A stretch of DNA of 64,000 nt, taken from Paenibacillus rhizovicinus. GTDB taxonomy: Bacteria > Bacillota > Bacilli > Paenibacillales > Paenibacillaceae. Under the pieces are notes generated by a model, which did no database searches, had not been told where the DNA came from, and was given only the letters and a program-made list of their open reading frames with translations. Below, in pieces: positions 16,452-25,181 of the stretch. Within the stretch, counting starts at the first letter, position 1, and every line of letters starts with the position of its first letter. The position numbers and the translations under genes are program-made. The stretch covers positions 1,569,001 to 1,633,000 of the forward strand of contig NZ_CP048286.1 in NCBI RefSeq assembly GCF_010365285.1. Reading direction: 5' to 3'.

Positions 16452-16865
16452 CTAGTGAAGCAGCTGTTCTTCTACTTCCGCGAGCACGTTTTTCGCTTTC
16501 GTTACCCATTTGGATTCGATGCTGGCATCGGGATCGACCGGTTCTTGAAATTGATTCATCAAGGCGCCGATCGGCTGTACTTGCGCATGCTTATCCAGTC
16601 CCTCATTGTACACATGCTTCAGGACGAACGGCTGGCCGAGCTTGATTTTGGCATCCAAGTCCTGCGTCGAGTCGTCGATCGCGCCGTTAATGACCGCGAA
16701 CGGCATTCGCAGCCACACCATATGCGCCTCGTCCAACGAGCGGTCGAAATAGCCGTGCTCGTAATCCCAGTTGCCGCCGAGCGCGAACTCGTGCTCCTCC
16801 AGCATGCTTTTCACTTCCGTAAATTCTTTCTCGCTGGATTCCAGCTTCGATTCAAGGGGGATCAT
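16452..16865 (-). CDS. YugN-like family protein
   Basis: 137 aa, soluble and acidic. The sequence MIPLESKLESSEKEFTEVKS, LGGNWDYEHGYFDRSLDE and FQEPVDPDASIE follows the YugN-like family pattern found across Bacillales. No catalytic residues are known for the family and its function is not established. Single gene with its own terminator, lying between htrA and liaFSR on the same strand. Confidence 0.75.
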   Translation of the reverse strand: MIPLESKLESSEKEFTEVKSMLEEHEFALGGNWDYEHGYFDRSLDEAHMVWLRMPFAVINGAIDDSTQDLDAKIKLGQPFVLKHVYNEGLDKHAQVQPIGALMNQFQEPVDPDASIESKWVTKAKNVLAEVEEQLLH

Positions 16866-16982
16866 AACAGGCAGTCTCCTTTGGGGTCCAAGGTGAAACG
16901 TCTAGCCGCCGTCCTGGCGGCAGCGCAGCGCGTTTCATTCCGGTGAAAAGTATACCGTTAAGATACCCGGGGCGGATGACAA

Positions 16983-17648
16983 TTATCCCGTCTTTACCCA
17001 ACCTTTGCGATGGGCGAATACGGCCAGCTGCGTACGATCCTCGAGCTCGCATTTCATCAGCAGGTTGCTGACGTGCGTCTTGACCGTCTTGATGCTGATA
17101 TGAAGCTCGTCGGCGATCTCCTTGTTCGACATGCCTTCCGCGATGAGCAGCAGCACTTCCTTCTCCCGCTCCGTCAACCCTTCGTCCGCTCCCTGCGCGC
17201 TGCGCTGACGAAGTCCCCGCGTCAGCGCCTGGGAGACGTCATGCGTCATGACCGGCATGCCTTTGGCGGCGCCGTTCAGCGCATAGATCAATTCCTCCGC
17301 GGACACAGTCTTCAGCACGTAGCTGACCGCGCCGGCCTCGACGGCCGCGACAACCTTCTCGTCTTCCAGAAAACTCGTCAGCATGACGATCTTCAGCTGC
17401 GGAAATTCCTTCATCATGATGCGCGTCGCTTCCACGCCGTCCATCACCGGCATCATCAGGTCCATCAGCACGATCTGAGGCGGGCCGTCCGCAATGCCCG
17501 CGCGAAGCATATCGATGGCTTCCTTGCCGTTCGCCGCTTCGGCGATGACTTCGAATTTCGGGTCCAGCATCAAGTACGTGCGCAGTCCGGCACGCACCAT
17601 ATCATGGTCGTCGACAATCATTATCTTCCATCCGTTATTCGCGCTCAT
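16983..17648 (-). CDS. liaR: LiaR/VraR-like NarL-family response regulator
   Basis: 221 aa. Receiver with Asp63 (VLMDLMMPVMDG) and a C-terminal LuxR-type helix-turn-helix (LTEREKEVLLLIAEGMSNKEIADELHIS). Its start overlaps the end of the kinase gene by 14 bp. Order LiaF-LiaS-LiaR matches the envelope-stress operon of Firmicutes that responds to lipid II-active antibiotics. The liaIH genes are not adjacent. Confidence 0.88.
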   Translation of the reverse strand: MSANNGWKIMIVDDHDMVRAGLRTYLMLDPKFEVIAEAANGKEAIDMLRAGIADGPPQIVLMDLMMPVMDGVEATRIMMKEFPQLKIVMLTSFLEDEKVVAAVEAGAVSYVLKTVSAEELIYALNGAAKGMPVMTHDVSQALTRGLRQRSAQGADEGLTEREKEVLLLIAEGMSNKEIADELHISIKTVKTHVSNLLMKCELEDRTQLAVFAHRKGWVKTG

Positions 17649-18681
17649 CGTTTCGCTCGGCTCCTTTTTTGTTCACATAATTCGGCAAGGTGACTCTGAC
17701 CCTCGTTCCGCTTCCCGGCTTGCTGATGATCGAAGCATCGCCGCCCAGCTTGCCGGCTCTTTCGCGCATGGTGGAAAGGCCGTAGGAACCGCGTTTCACC
17801 TGATCCGCCCGGAATCCGGCCCCGTCATCCTGCAGCGTCATGACGATCTGCCGCTCCGTCTCCGCGACCGTCAGCAGCGCCGTCTCCGCTCCCGCATGCT
17901 TGACGATGTTCGCCATCGCCTCTTGAATGATCAAGAACAGCTGATGCTCCTTCGCTTCCGAGAGCTTCTCCTTCACGCGCCATTCCATGACGCCTTGCAA
18001 ACCGTTCTGCCGGCAATAGTCCGGAAACCATTTGTCCAGCGCTTCTTGCAGAGACCTGCCTTCAAGCTCCATGGGACGAAGCTGGGCGATGAATCCTCTC
18101 ATCTGCTTCTGCGCCATCGATGACATCGTGATAAGCTGACCCATTACGTCGCTCGCGCGGTCGGGATTCAGCTCCAGCAGTTTCGGCAGGGATGACGCGG
18201 ACATATGGATAGCAAAAAGCTGCTGGCTGACGGTATCGTGCAGATCCCGCGCCAGCCGGCGGCGTTCCTCGAGAACGGCTGCTTCATTAGAAGCCGCTTC
18301 GCGCATGACCTGTTCTTCGCCGGAGCGTTGAATCCACTGCGTCCGCTCATCCAGCGATTCAAGCATATCGTTAAACTCCCGGAACGCGGGCGTAAAAGCG
18401 CCTTCTTCCGGAAGTCTCGTGCCGTAATTCCCGTGCGCGGCCTGTTTCAAGCCGATGACCATCATATCGATTTGACGCTGAATCCGTTTCGCCGCCCAAT
18501 AGCCGAAGCCCGCGCTGACGAGCAGGAAGAGGACGACGACGCCGATCCACCAGTCATTTTGCAGCTTCGCCTCAGGCAGCATCCCGCAGCCGATCTCCCA
18601 AATCAGAACCGAAACGGCGGAAGAAGCAATGAAGAGCAGGATCATATCCCACTTGCTGTTTCGAAACAAACGGACCATCAT
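17635..18681 (-). CDS. liaS: LiaS/VraS-like sensor histidine kinase
   Basis: 348 aa. Two transmembrane helices at about 12-34 and 42-64 with almost no extracellular loop, the intramembrane-sensing design of LiaS. A HAMP-like linker follows, then HisKA_3 with His148 in ARDLHDTVSQQLFAIH and a HATPase domain (EAMANIVKHA, DDGAGF, GSYGLSTMRERA). Overlaps liaR by 14 bp and follows liaF by 7 bp. Such kinases are held in check by LiaF. Confidence 0.9.
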   Translation of the reverse strand: MMVRLFRNSKWDMILLFIASSAVSVLIWEIGCGMLPEAKLQNDWWIGVVVLFLLVSAGFGYWAAKRIQRQIDMMVIGLKQAAHGNYGTRLPEEGAFTPAFREFNDMLESLDERTQWIQRSGEEQVMREAASNEAAVLEERRRLARDLHDTVSQQLFAIHMSASSLPKLLELNPDRASDVMGQLITMSSMAQKQMRGFIAQLRPMELEGRSLQEALDKWFPDYCRQNGLQGVMEWRVKEKLSEAKEHQLFLIIQEAMANIVKHAGAETALLTVAETERQIVMTLQDDGAGFRADQVKRGSYGLSTMRERAGKLGGDASIISKPGSGTRVRVTLPNYVNKKGAERNDERE

Positions 18682-18688
18682 ATGCGGA

Positions 18689-19864
18689 TCAGCCTACCTT
18701 CGTGACCCGCACATCGCCGATAAACGTACTTACGTGCAGCCGTATTTTTTTATCCGTCTCGCCAAAGAAAGGCGTTTCCACGTCAATGTTCTTGAAAATG
18801 CCGCCTTCTTTGTTTTCCAGCACCGCAACGTCCCCGACGAAGGCGCTCGATACGACATGGACGCCGATCTCGTAATCGTTCGGCAAATACACTTTCACGT
18901 CGCCAATAAAGGAAGAGATATTAATGACCGTCTCGCCGGATGGAATTTGCGCTTTCGTTAAATCCAATACCGTGTCTCCGATAAAGTGGGAAATGTTCAT
19001 GGGCTTCAGCTCCCAATAATCATGCCCGAGGTAGATGTCTCCGATAAAACCGGAGCGCGTCTGCACGCTGGGATCATGATTCCACCATTCCACGCGTTCA
19101 TTGCGGCGATGATGCCGCTCATAGTGCCTTAAATGCCGGCGTTCGATGCGTTCGCGGATTTTTGCCGCGTGAAGCGCATGCTTCTCCCAGTGATCCATGC
19201 GTCGTTGATGCATGTGCTGCGCGTGCTTTCCTTTATAAGGACCGGCATTAGCGGACGGATCGCTCTGCTGCCCGTACGGTTCGAACGGCCGCCGCGGCTG
19301 CGGACCCGGCGTTTGACCCGGAACCGACATTCGGGGACCTTGTTCCCCCGGCCGGCTCCCCGCATCCTGCTTGTCGCTGTCGCGTTTGATCTCTTCATCA
19401 GACGGCTGCTTGGTCGGATCCGGATGCAGCGGAGGCGCCGGAGGTACCGGATTGTGCTCGGTCGGTCCGTAAGTGTACGCCTTCCATTCGTCTTCCTGCT
19501 TCTCCTCGCTAACCCGCCGCGATTTAGGTTTAAATATCATGGAGAGTCCGAAAATAATAAGGACGACCGGGCCCGCGAATTTCACGACGTCGCCTACCGA
19601 CCAAATGAACAAATCCAGGTTGCGTCCTAGAAACAAGAAGCCGATCACGATCAGCACCCCTGATCCGAATGCATTCCCGCGGCCGTATGCCATCCGCTGC
19701 AGCAAGCCTTGTACACCCAAGAATATCAGGAAGACCGGCCAAAAGACGGAGACGATCTCGCCGATATCGAAGTCGATGTAACCGCCCTGCCTCAACATCA
19801 GCCCGACCCCTACGACAATAATAAAGAGGCCCCACAATAATCGATTAATAAAGTTTCCGTTCAT
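18689..19864 (-). CDS. liaF: LiaF-like envelope stress inhibitor protein
   Basis: 391 aa from ATG 19862-19864; upstream in-frame codons lack a ribosome-binding site and the family starts at MNGNFINRLLWGL. Residues ~5-110 hold four short transmembrane helices. Residues ~130-270 are a long, Pro/His/Arg-rich low-complexity linker that is far longer than in B. subtilis LiaF (241 aa). The C-terminal ~110 residues form the LiaF/YvqF domain with repeated SSFIGDVKVYLP-type strands. It probably inhibits LiaS when the envelope is intact. Confidence 0.87.
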   Translation of the reverse strand: MNGNFINRLLWGLFIIVVGVGLMLRQGGYIDFDIGEIVSVFWPVFLIFLGVQGLLQRMAYGRGNAFGSGVLIVIGFLFLGRNLDLFIWSVGDVVKFAGPVVLIIFGLSMIFKPKSRRVSEEKQEDEWKAYTYGPTEHNPVPPAPPLHPDPTKQPSDEEIKRDSDKQDAGSRPGEQGPRMSVPGQTPGPQPRRPFEPYGQQSDPSANAGPYKGKHAQHMHQRRMDHWEKHALHAAKIRERIERRHLRHYERHHRRNERVEWWNHDPSVQTRSGFIGDIYLGHDYWELKPMNISHFIGDTVLDLTKAQIPSGETVINISSFIGDVKVYLPNDYEIGVHVVSSAFVGDVAVLENKEGGIFKNIDVETPFFGETDKKIRLHVSTFIGDVRVTKVG

Positions 19865-19908
19865 TGACGCCACCAGCTCCCAAATGATTGTGCAAGGTTT
19901 GTACTCCA

Positions 19909-19936
19909 AGTATACCCGAAGGCGCAAGCGGCACAA
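19909..19936 (-). promoter_or_regulatory. liaFSR promoter
   Basis: Minus strand TTGTGC, 16-bp spacer, TATACT, 45 bp upstream of the liaF start. Confidence 0.6.
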
Positions 19937-20067
19937 AAGGGTCTGTCGATTGACCTCGGCTACGTCTTGAGACTGAGTTTGGGACGCAGATCGACATCCT
20001 CTTTTCCCAATATTGGAATCGCTTCCAACCAGTGAATGGAAATTATTATGGAGCGCTTACATGATGA

Positions 20068-20084
20068 TGTTATGTCTTGTAACC
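20068..20084. promoter_or_regulatory. GlnR/TnrA-like box upstream of amt
   Basis: TGTTATGTCTTGTAACC matches TGTNAN7TNACA with one mismatch in the last base. It ends 7 bp upstream of the -35. Confidence 0.7.
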
Positions 20085-20091
20085 CGTTCCG

Positions 20092-20121
20092 TTGACATAA
20101 TTAACGCAGCACTTATATAAT
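20092..20121 (+). promoter_or_regulatory. amt promoter
   Basis: TTGACA (20092-20097), 18-bp spacer, TATAAT (20116-20121): both hexamers are consensus. Confidence 0.9.
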
Positions 20122-20184
20122 GAGTTTCGAACTAAGAATCAGAGACAAAACCTTACATGAAATTCAGAACAGGGGTTGGAAATA

Positions 20185-21477
20185 ATGGATGTAGCGACTC
20201 TCTCCATCGGTTTGAATACCATCTGGGTCGTATTGACGGCCGCCATGATTTTGCTCATGGAAGGCGGCTTCGCATTGCTGGAGGCAGGCTTCGTCAGACA
20301 GAAGAACGCGGTAAGCATCATTATGAAGGTATTCGTTGACATCACGTTCGGCGCACTCGTCTTTTACTTCCTCGGTTTCGGACTCATGTACGGCAAGGAT
20401 GCGAGCGGATTAATCGGCACGACCGGCTTCCTGCTCAGAGGAGATCTGTCTCACATCCAATTGGACATCTCGCACGAAACCTACTGGCTCTTCCAATGCG
20501 CGTTCGTCATCGCCGTCATCTCCGTCGTATCCGGCGCGGTAGCGGAACGCATTCATTTCAGAGCCTACATATTGTACGCCATCGCCATGACCGGCCTCAT
20601 CTACCCGATCGCCGGCCACTGGGTATGGAGCGTCGGCGGTTGGCTGAACAAACTCGGCATGATCGACTTCGCCGGTTCCGCCGTCATCCATGCGCTAGGC
20701 GGCTTCGCCGCTCTTGCCGCCGCAATCTTCATCGGTCCCCGGATCGGGAAGTTCACGCCGGAAGGCAAAAGCAACATTGTCCCGCCTTCGAATTTGCCGC
20801 TCGCATCCGTCGGCGCGTTCATCTTATGGTTCGGCTGGTTCGGCTTCAACTCCGGCAGCACGCTGAGCGCCACGAACGGTTCGATCGGGCATATCGCGGT
20901 CACCACCATGCTGTCTGCGGCTGCCGGCGGCGCGGGATGCATCCTGTTCACGATGTTCCGCTACAAGAAAGCCGATCCCCCGATGGTCATTAACGGTTCT
21001 CTGGCCGGTCTTGTCGGCATTACCGCCGGATGCTCCTTCGTCCCGGACGGCGCGGCGATGCTGATCGGCGCCGTCTGCGGCATCGCCATGGTGCTGGTCA
21101 CGGAATTACTCGAGAACAAGGGAATCGACGATCCCGTCGGCGCGTTTGCCGTGCACGGCGTGAGCGGTTCTCTCGGCACGCTGGCAGTAGGACTGTTCGC
21201 CATGCCGTCGATGACGCAAGGCTTCGGCAAGGGCTACGCCGGCTTGTTCTACGGCGGCGGCTGGAAGCTGCTCGGCGTGCAGGCGCTCGGTCTGGCAACG
21301 GTAAGCGTATGGGGCTTCGCCCTCACCTGGCTCGCCTTCACGCTCATCAAACGGATCATGCCCGTACGCGTCTCCAAAGACGAGGAGCTGATCGGACTCG
21401 ATGTCGGCATTCACGGCGTTCCCGCCTACAATCAAGACCATGATTTCCTGGATGTCGACCAATTGAAACGGCGGTAG
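20185..21477 (+). CDS. amt: ammonium transporter
   Basis: 430 aa from ATG 20185, 9 nt after AGGGG; a TTG three codons upstream lies in that site. It is an Amt/NrgA channel with ~11 transmembrane helices. Family motifs: the pore twin histidines in AVIHALGG and AVHGVSGSLG, the aromatic gate region FQCAFV, and WFGWFGFNSGST. It imports ammonium. A consensus promoter and GlnR-like box point to induction under nitrogen limitation, together with glnA at 7600. No glnK/nrgB (PII) gene follows, unlike B. subtilis nrgAB. Confidence 0.95.
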   Translation: MDVATLSIGLNTIWVVLTAAMILLMEGGFALLEAGFVRQKNAVSIIMKVFVDITFGALVFYFLGFGLMYGKDASGLIGTTGFLLRGDLSHIQLDISHETYWLFQCAFVIAVISVVSGAVAERIHFRAYILYAIAMTGLIYPIAGHWVWSVGGWLNKLGMIDFAGSAVIHALGGFAALAAAIFIGPRIGKFTPEGKSNIVPPSNLPLASVGAFILWFGWFGFNSGSTLSATNGSIGHIAVTTMLSAAAGGAGCILFTMFRYKKADPPMVINGSLAGLVGITAGCSFVPDGAAMLIGAVCGIAMVLVTELLENKGIDDPVGAFAVHGVSGSLGTLAVGLFAMPSMTQGFGKGYAGLFYGGGWKLLGVQALGLATVSVWGFALTWLAFTLIKRIMPVRVSKDEELIGLDVGIHGVPAYNQDHDFLDVDQLKRR

Positions 21478-21529
21478 CGCCCAGGCTCTCCAAGACTCGG
21501 TTCTTCTCAACTAGCATCCGTTTATACGC

Positions 21530-21583
21530 AAGCCTCCCTCCGGCAAGGACGAATCGTCCTCGTCCCGGACGGAGGCTTTTTCA
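21530..21583 (+). terminator. amt terminator
   Basis: AAGCCTCC-TCCGG / CCGGA-GGAGGCTT long stem with an inner GGACGA/TCGTCC pair, then TTTTT. Confidence 0.9.
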
Positions 21584-21593
21584 CGACCGCAAC

Positions 21594-21622
21594 AAAAAAA
21601 CCGCCCTATCGAACGGACGGTT
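21594..21622 (-). terminator. terminator of the 125-aa gene
   Basis: Minus strand AACCGTCC / GGGCGGTT (one mismatch) followed by TTTTTTT, just after the stop codon. Confidence 0.75.
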
Positions 21623-21627
21623 GTTGA

Positions 21628-22005
21628 TTAATTCATTTCTTCATCCATTTCGCTGGAAACCGCGATAATTTCAGATGGATCGGATGTATTCAGAATCACG
21701 CGGGCCTGCTCGATTTCAAGCCGGAGCTGACGTACTTTCTCCATCGGCCGCTTGACGTAATGAATGTACTCGACAGCCAGATGATGCGCGGGTTTCTTGC
21801 CGGAGAGGAGTCGCCGAAGCGTCGACATGGATTGATAAGTACGCTCTTCCTGCATACGGCGTTTCTCATAACGCTCCACCATCTGCTCAATCTCTACGAT
21901 CTCTTGCTCTCTCTTGGCGATGTACGTACTTAGGAAAGGTATAACTTCCGCTGCCTTACGATGTTTCAAACGAAAAGGCGGGGTATAGGAAATCGGTTCC
22001 GTCAT
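21628..22005 (-). CDS. hypothetical coiled-coil protein
   Basis: 125 aa from ATG 22003-22005 (GGGTGG 6 nt upstream). No family is recognised. Residues ~20-60 (AAEVIPFLSTYIAKREQEIVEIEQMVERYEKRR) and ~85-110 (MEKVRQLRLEIEQARVILN) are strongly helical and coiled-coil-like; there is no signal peptide or membrane segment. The central part (RRLLSGKKPAHHLAVEYIHYVKR) is basic and the C-terminus is acidic. It is a cytoplasmic, probably oligomeric protein of unknown role, with its own terminator. Confidence 0.7.
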   Translation of the reverse strand: MTEPISYTPPFRLKHRKAAEVIPFLSTYIAKREQEIVEIEQMVERYEKRRMQEERTYQSMSTLRRLLSGKKPAHHLAVEYIHYVKRPMEKVRQLRLEIEQARVILNTSDPSEIIAVSSEMDEEMN

Positions 22006-22105
22006 GATAACCACCCTATCCTTAGATGTCATGTATAGTTACAATAACTATCTTACATGATCAACAACCGTTTGAAAACCATTTTTTAAACAAAAAAAGT
22101 GGCAA

Positions 22106-23494
22106 TTATTTGACGCCAATGTCAGCTCCCATGACACCAATCAACTGCCCGTCCTTCGAACGGATCGGAACCGAGACGGTCACGCACGGTTTCTTCGTGA
22201 TGGCGGATATGTACGCGGCGGACGTAAACGGACGGCCTTGCATCGCGCCTCTCCACCATTCACGCCCTTTGGCATTCAGCAGGCCCGCTTCCGGCTGAGA
22301 GAAAATAAACGATCCGTCGTCCCGGTTGGACCAGACGGCTTCGATCTCCGGCAAGGAATGCAGGAAGGCCGTCAACGCGCCGCGATGCGTCGTTTCGTCA
22401 AGATCCGAAATCGCTTCCCCCGCCGCAAGCCGGTTCAGCTTCGCTACAATCTCGGCGGCATCGAATTGAATGTCCTTCGTCAAATGGCTGCCGCCCACTT
22501 GCGCGATCGCTGTCGTCAAGGCCGAAGCCGATTTGTCCAAATTGCTGCTGACCCGGTCGAGCTTATGGACTTGATGCCGCTGCTTCTGCGTGTAAATTAA
22601 CGTACGGTCTACGCTCTCCAAGGTTTGATTGACCGCTTCCACGACATCCTTCAGCATATCCGTCGTATGCGACATGCTCTTCGTTTGCCGTTTGCTCGCC
22701 TCATTGCTCTTGCTTACCAGCTTATCGACTTCATCGATCCGGGTGAAAATCACGTCCATCCGGTTCTTGGTCTGCGCCATCTCGGCCACGCCTTGATCGA
22801 CAGCCGCCTTCTCGGCGTCAACGGAAGCTACGACCTGCCGCACGCCTTGCTCGATTCCTTCTACCAGCCCCGAAGAACGGCGAACCGCCTCATGGCTCTG
22901 TTCGGCGAGCTTCTTGATTTGCTGCGCGACGACGGCAAAGCCGCGGCCGTATTCGCCGGCATGCGCGGCTTCGATGGAGGCGTTCAGCGCAAGCAGCGAG
23001 GTTTGGGCCACGATTTCTTGAATAAAATCATTGATCTCGTTGATTTTGGACGTTTGCTCGATGAGTTCGCGGATATTGCGGTCCATCTCCGCATTGTGCT
23101 GCCGAAGATCGTTCATGACTTGATCCGTATTCGTGAGCGAACGGCATACGTCGAGCACGATCGCTTTGGTCTCTTTGCTCTCCGCATCCAGCTGCTGGGC
23201 CGCTGCGCTGATCTGATCCGCGGAAGACGCAACTTCCTGCAGCGTCGAGAACGTTTCGCCGATCCGTTCCATCGCCCGCCCGCTGCAATCGCGCAGCCCG
23301 CTTTCCGTAATAACCGATTGGTCCGCGATATCCGTCAATTGGCCTACCGCTTGATTCACTTCTTCTACCGCCGCAGTCAATTGATCCGAAATAACCATGG
23401 ACTCGTTGATTAACTGGGAGAATACGCCATCCTCTTCCGTTTCCGTAGGTTTGCCCGAAGTACTTCGTCCCCATAATCGCTGCAGCGTCGCCAT
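22106..23494 (-). CDS. cytoplasmic methyl-accepting chemotaxis protein with C-terminal Cache-like domain
   Basis: 462 aa with no transmembrane segment, signal peptide or HAMP domain. The signalling hairpin comes first: the tip that contacts CheA/CheW is at about 160-190 ([27 protein letters not shown]). From about 365 to the end there is a sequence typical of Cache/PDC sensor domains ([21 protein letters not shown], then [22 protein letters not shown]). Cache domains are nearly always extracellular and N-terminal, so the order and location are unusual. Probably an intracellular metabolite sensor. Monocistronic, with AGGGGGAG upstream. Confidence 0.88.
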   Translation of the reverse strand: MATLQRLWGRSTSGKPTETEEDGVFSQLINESMVISDQLTAAVEEVNQAVGQLTDIADQSVITESGLRDCSGRAMERIGETFSTLQEVASSADQISAAAQQLDAESKETKAIVLDVCRSLTNTDQVMNDLRQHNAEMDRNIRELIEQTSKINEINDFIQEIVAQTSLLALNASIEAAHAGEYGRGFAVVAQQIKKLAEQSHEAVRRSSGLVEGIEQGVRQVVASVDAEKAAVDQGVAEMAQTKNRMDVIFTRIDEVDKLVSKSNEASKRQTKSMSHTTDMLKDVVEAVNQTLESVDRTLIYTQKQRHQVHKLDRVSSNLDKSASALTTAIAQVGGSHLTKDIQFDAAEIVAKLNRLAAGEAISDLDETTHRGALTAFLHSLPEIEAVWSNRDDGSFIFSQPEAGLLNAKGREWWRGAMQGRPFTSAAYISAITKKPCVTVSVPIRSKDGQLIGVMGADIGVK

Positions 23495-23562
23495 AGAACT
23501 CCCCCTTGGTCGATAATTGTCAGAATTAAATAACAGTATAGGACAAGATTTGACAAAAGAAA

Positions 23563-23607
23563 AGAGGGACCGCTTCAGGGTCCCTCTCTTCGACTGCGGG
23601 GCAGTCG
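23563..23607 (-). terminator. terminator of the SASP gene
   Basis: Minus strand AGAGGGACC / GGTCCCTCT hairpin followed by TTTCTTTT. A second small hairpin, CGACTGC / GCAGTCG (23591-23607), lies between it and the stop codon. Confidence 0.85.
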
Positions 23608-23609
23608 TT

Positions 23610-23735
23610 TTATTTCTCCGCTTTTTGCGAAGCGTTTTTAGCCGCTGCGTTTGCGCTTGCCGCGTTTTCGGACGCGAATTCCGCGTTGTATTTGGATTGA
23701 CCTGCGTTAAATTTATTGTTTTTGTTTTTCGCCAT
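23610..23735 (-). CDS. gamma-type small acid-soluble spore protein
   Basis: 41 aa. The protein begins [20 protein letters not shown] and continues with Ala/Asn/Ser/Lys-rich sequence. This Asn-, Gln- and Ala-rich composition without Cys or Trp, and the [13 protein letters not shown] segment, are the hallmarks of gamma-type SASP, the germination amino-acid reserve of spores. It is about half the length of Bacillus SspE, with only one repeat. GGAGGTGA lies 6 nt before the ATG and a terminator follows. Expected to be expressed in the forespore (SigG); no SigG promoter could be assigned with certainty. Confidence 0.9.
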   Translation of the reverse strand: MAKNKNNKFNAGQSKYNAEFASENAASANAAAKNASQKAEK

Positions 23736-23819
23736 GATGCTCACCTCCCCGTACAACACTTATTATGTCAGGGTGGCAAGGCGATTATGTAATAGATAAT
23801 CGAACTTATTCCGCTCGCA

Positions 23820-24344
23820 TCAGTTGGGCATCCATTGCTGCAAACGTCGCTTGGTACGATGAATTCGCGCCTTAATCGTCCCCACCGGCACATTCCAGGC
23901 CGCAGCGATTTCCTGGTCCTTATAACCGTAATAAAATTTGTACAAGAGGAGCGCGCTTGTCCGAGGATCGAGCGATTCCAGCAGATCCCGGATCTCCAGC
24001 AAGATCTCCCGTTCATCCCGCGAGGATGGCCTGTCATCGCTTAAATCGCGATCACCGGAAGGTAAAATTCGTTCGGACTGCTTATTAATTGTACGCGCCG
24101 CATTGGCTGTAATGACCTTCGCCCACGAATGGAATTTATCCTCCTCGCGAAGCGATTCCCGATGCGTCAATATGCGAACCCATGCTTCTTGAACGGCATC
24201 CAGGGCATCCGATTTGTTGTATACTTTCGACAAAGCGACTGCAATCATCTCATTGTACAGCTGCAGCAGCTTGTCCTCCAACATATCGAATTTCAGCGGC
24301 TTCCGATTACTTGAATCTCCGATCCGATCCTGATCGACATTCAC
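23820..24344 (-). CDS. ECF-type RNA polymerase sigma factor
   Basis: 174 aa. Sigma-70 region 2 spans about 20-90 (NKSDALDAVQEAWVRILTHRESLREEDKFHSWAKVITANAAR) and region 4 about 115-170 (LDPRTSALLLYKFYYGYKDQEIAAAWNVPVGTIKARIHRTKRRL). The GTG start at 24344 is weakly supported. No anti-sigma factor or membrane partner is adjacent, which is unusual for an ECF factor; the flanking genes are the SASP and the 3D-domain protein. Confidence 0.9.
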   Translation of the reverse strand: MNVDQDRIGDSSNRKPLKFDMLEDKLLQLYNEMIAVALSKVYNKSDALDAVQEAWVRILTHRESLREEDKFHSWAKVITANAARTINKQSERILPSGDRDLSDDRPSSRDEREILLEIRDLLESLDPRTSALLLYKFYYGYKDQEIAAAWNVPVGTIKARIHRTKRRLQQWMPN

Positions 24345-24456
24345 CCGTAACCGCCCCCAATTTAGAAATGATAACGTTTACATTTATGATAGCACAGTCA
24401 TTTGATAAAAAAAAGAGAAGGTTCAACAACTTTCGTCGCAGCCTTCTCTTGCCGTC

Positions 24457-25047
24457 CTAGGACTCCAGTAACGAACGCGGCAGCGTCTTCTCGGCGGTAA
24501 CCGCCTCGTTCAGCTCGGTCACGCGCGCCTCGGTCAGTTTCCCGTTGCCCCGCTTAAGGACGTATACCGTCACCTTGCGTTTGCCCCATTGCTTAAATAC
24601 CTGTTTCCTTGTTTCGAAATAGAGGTCGATCTTCCTGCCCTTGATCGCGGAGCCCGTATCTGCGACGATGCCGTAACCGTAGCCCGGCACGTAAAGAACG
24701 GTCCCGATCGGGAACACCTTCGGATCCGCCGCGATCGTGGATACGAAATCACGGCGGACTTTAACGCCGGAATACGTGATGCCGTATTGCGGATGCCCCG
24801 GCTTCTTGCCGGTCGACTCCACGCCGGCCGTATAGCCGGTGGCAACGACTTGCATATGATGAAGGTTTTTGGCCTTTATGGATGACATGGCCGGCATCCC
24901 GATTTCAGACGGTTCTTTATGGTTCTGGGATTTAACGTCCTTCATGCCGGCAGCCTTGCATTCGGCATACAGCGCCTGTCCGAATAATAGAAGCGCAGCC
25001 GCGCAAGCGAGCAAGATACGGTGAAGCGATAAAAAGCTTGTCGTCAT
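24457..25047 (-). CDS. 3D (Asp-Asp-Asp) domain secreted cell-wall protein
   Basis: 196 aa from ATG 25045-25047, with AGGAGG 13 nt upstream (a wide gap). An N-terminal hydrophobic signal segment ([21 protein letters not shown]) is followed by a linker and then the 3D domain: VATGYTAG, the conserved aspartates in [20 protein letters not shown], and [16 protein letters not shown]. This is the MltA-like double-psi barrel of YocH, YabE and other Bacillales stationary-phase muralytic enzymes. There is no LysM or G5 domain, so it is a minimal version. Confidence 0.9.
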   Translation of the reverse strand: MTTSFLSLHRILLACAAALLLFGQALYAECKAAGMKDVKSQNHKEPSEIGMPAMSSIKAKNLHHMQVVATGYTAGVESTGKKPGHPQYGITYSGVKVRRDFVSTIAADPKVFPIGTVLYVPGYGYGIVADTGSAIKGRKIDLYFETRKQVFKQWGKRKVTVYVLKRGNGKLTEARVTELNEAVTAEKTLPRSLLES

Positions 25048-25067
25048 TTGGGTTTGCAAGCCTCCTA

Positions 25068-25110
25068 GGATGCATAGGCGAGCAGTTCCGCGCAAGCGGA
25101 ACGACCAGCC
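25068..25110. repeat. dispersed 43-bp repeat, copy 1
   Basis: Begins GGATGCATAGGCGAGCAGTT and contains a GTTCCGC/GCGGAAC hairpin. The same sequence occurs twice in tandem at 51504-51591. This copy adjoins the leader of the 3D-domain gene. Confidence 0.85.
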
Positions 25111-25181
25111 TTAGCAGGAAGGATACCCAACGACGACAAGCTTTATGCGGCGGTCATTTCCGCTTACCGATGAACCTCGCG

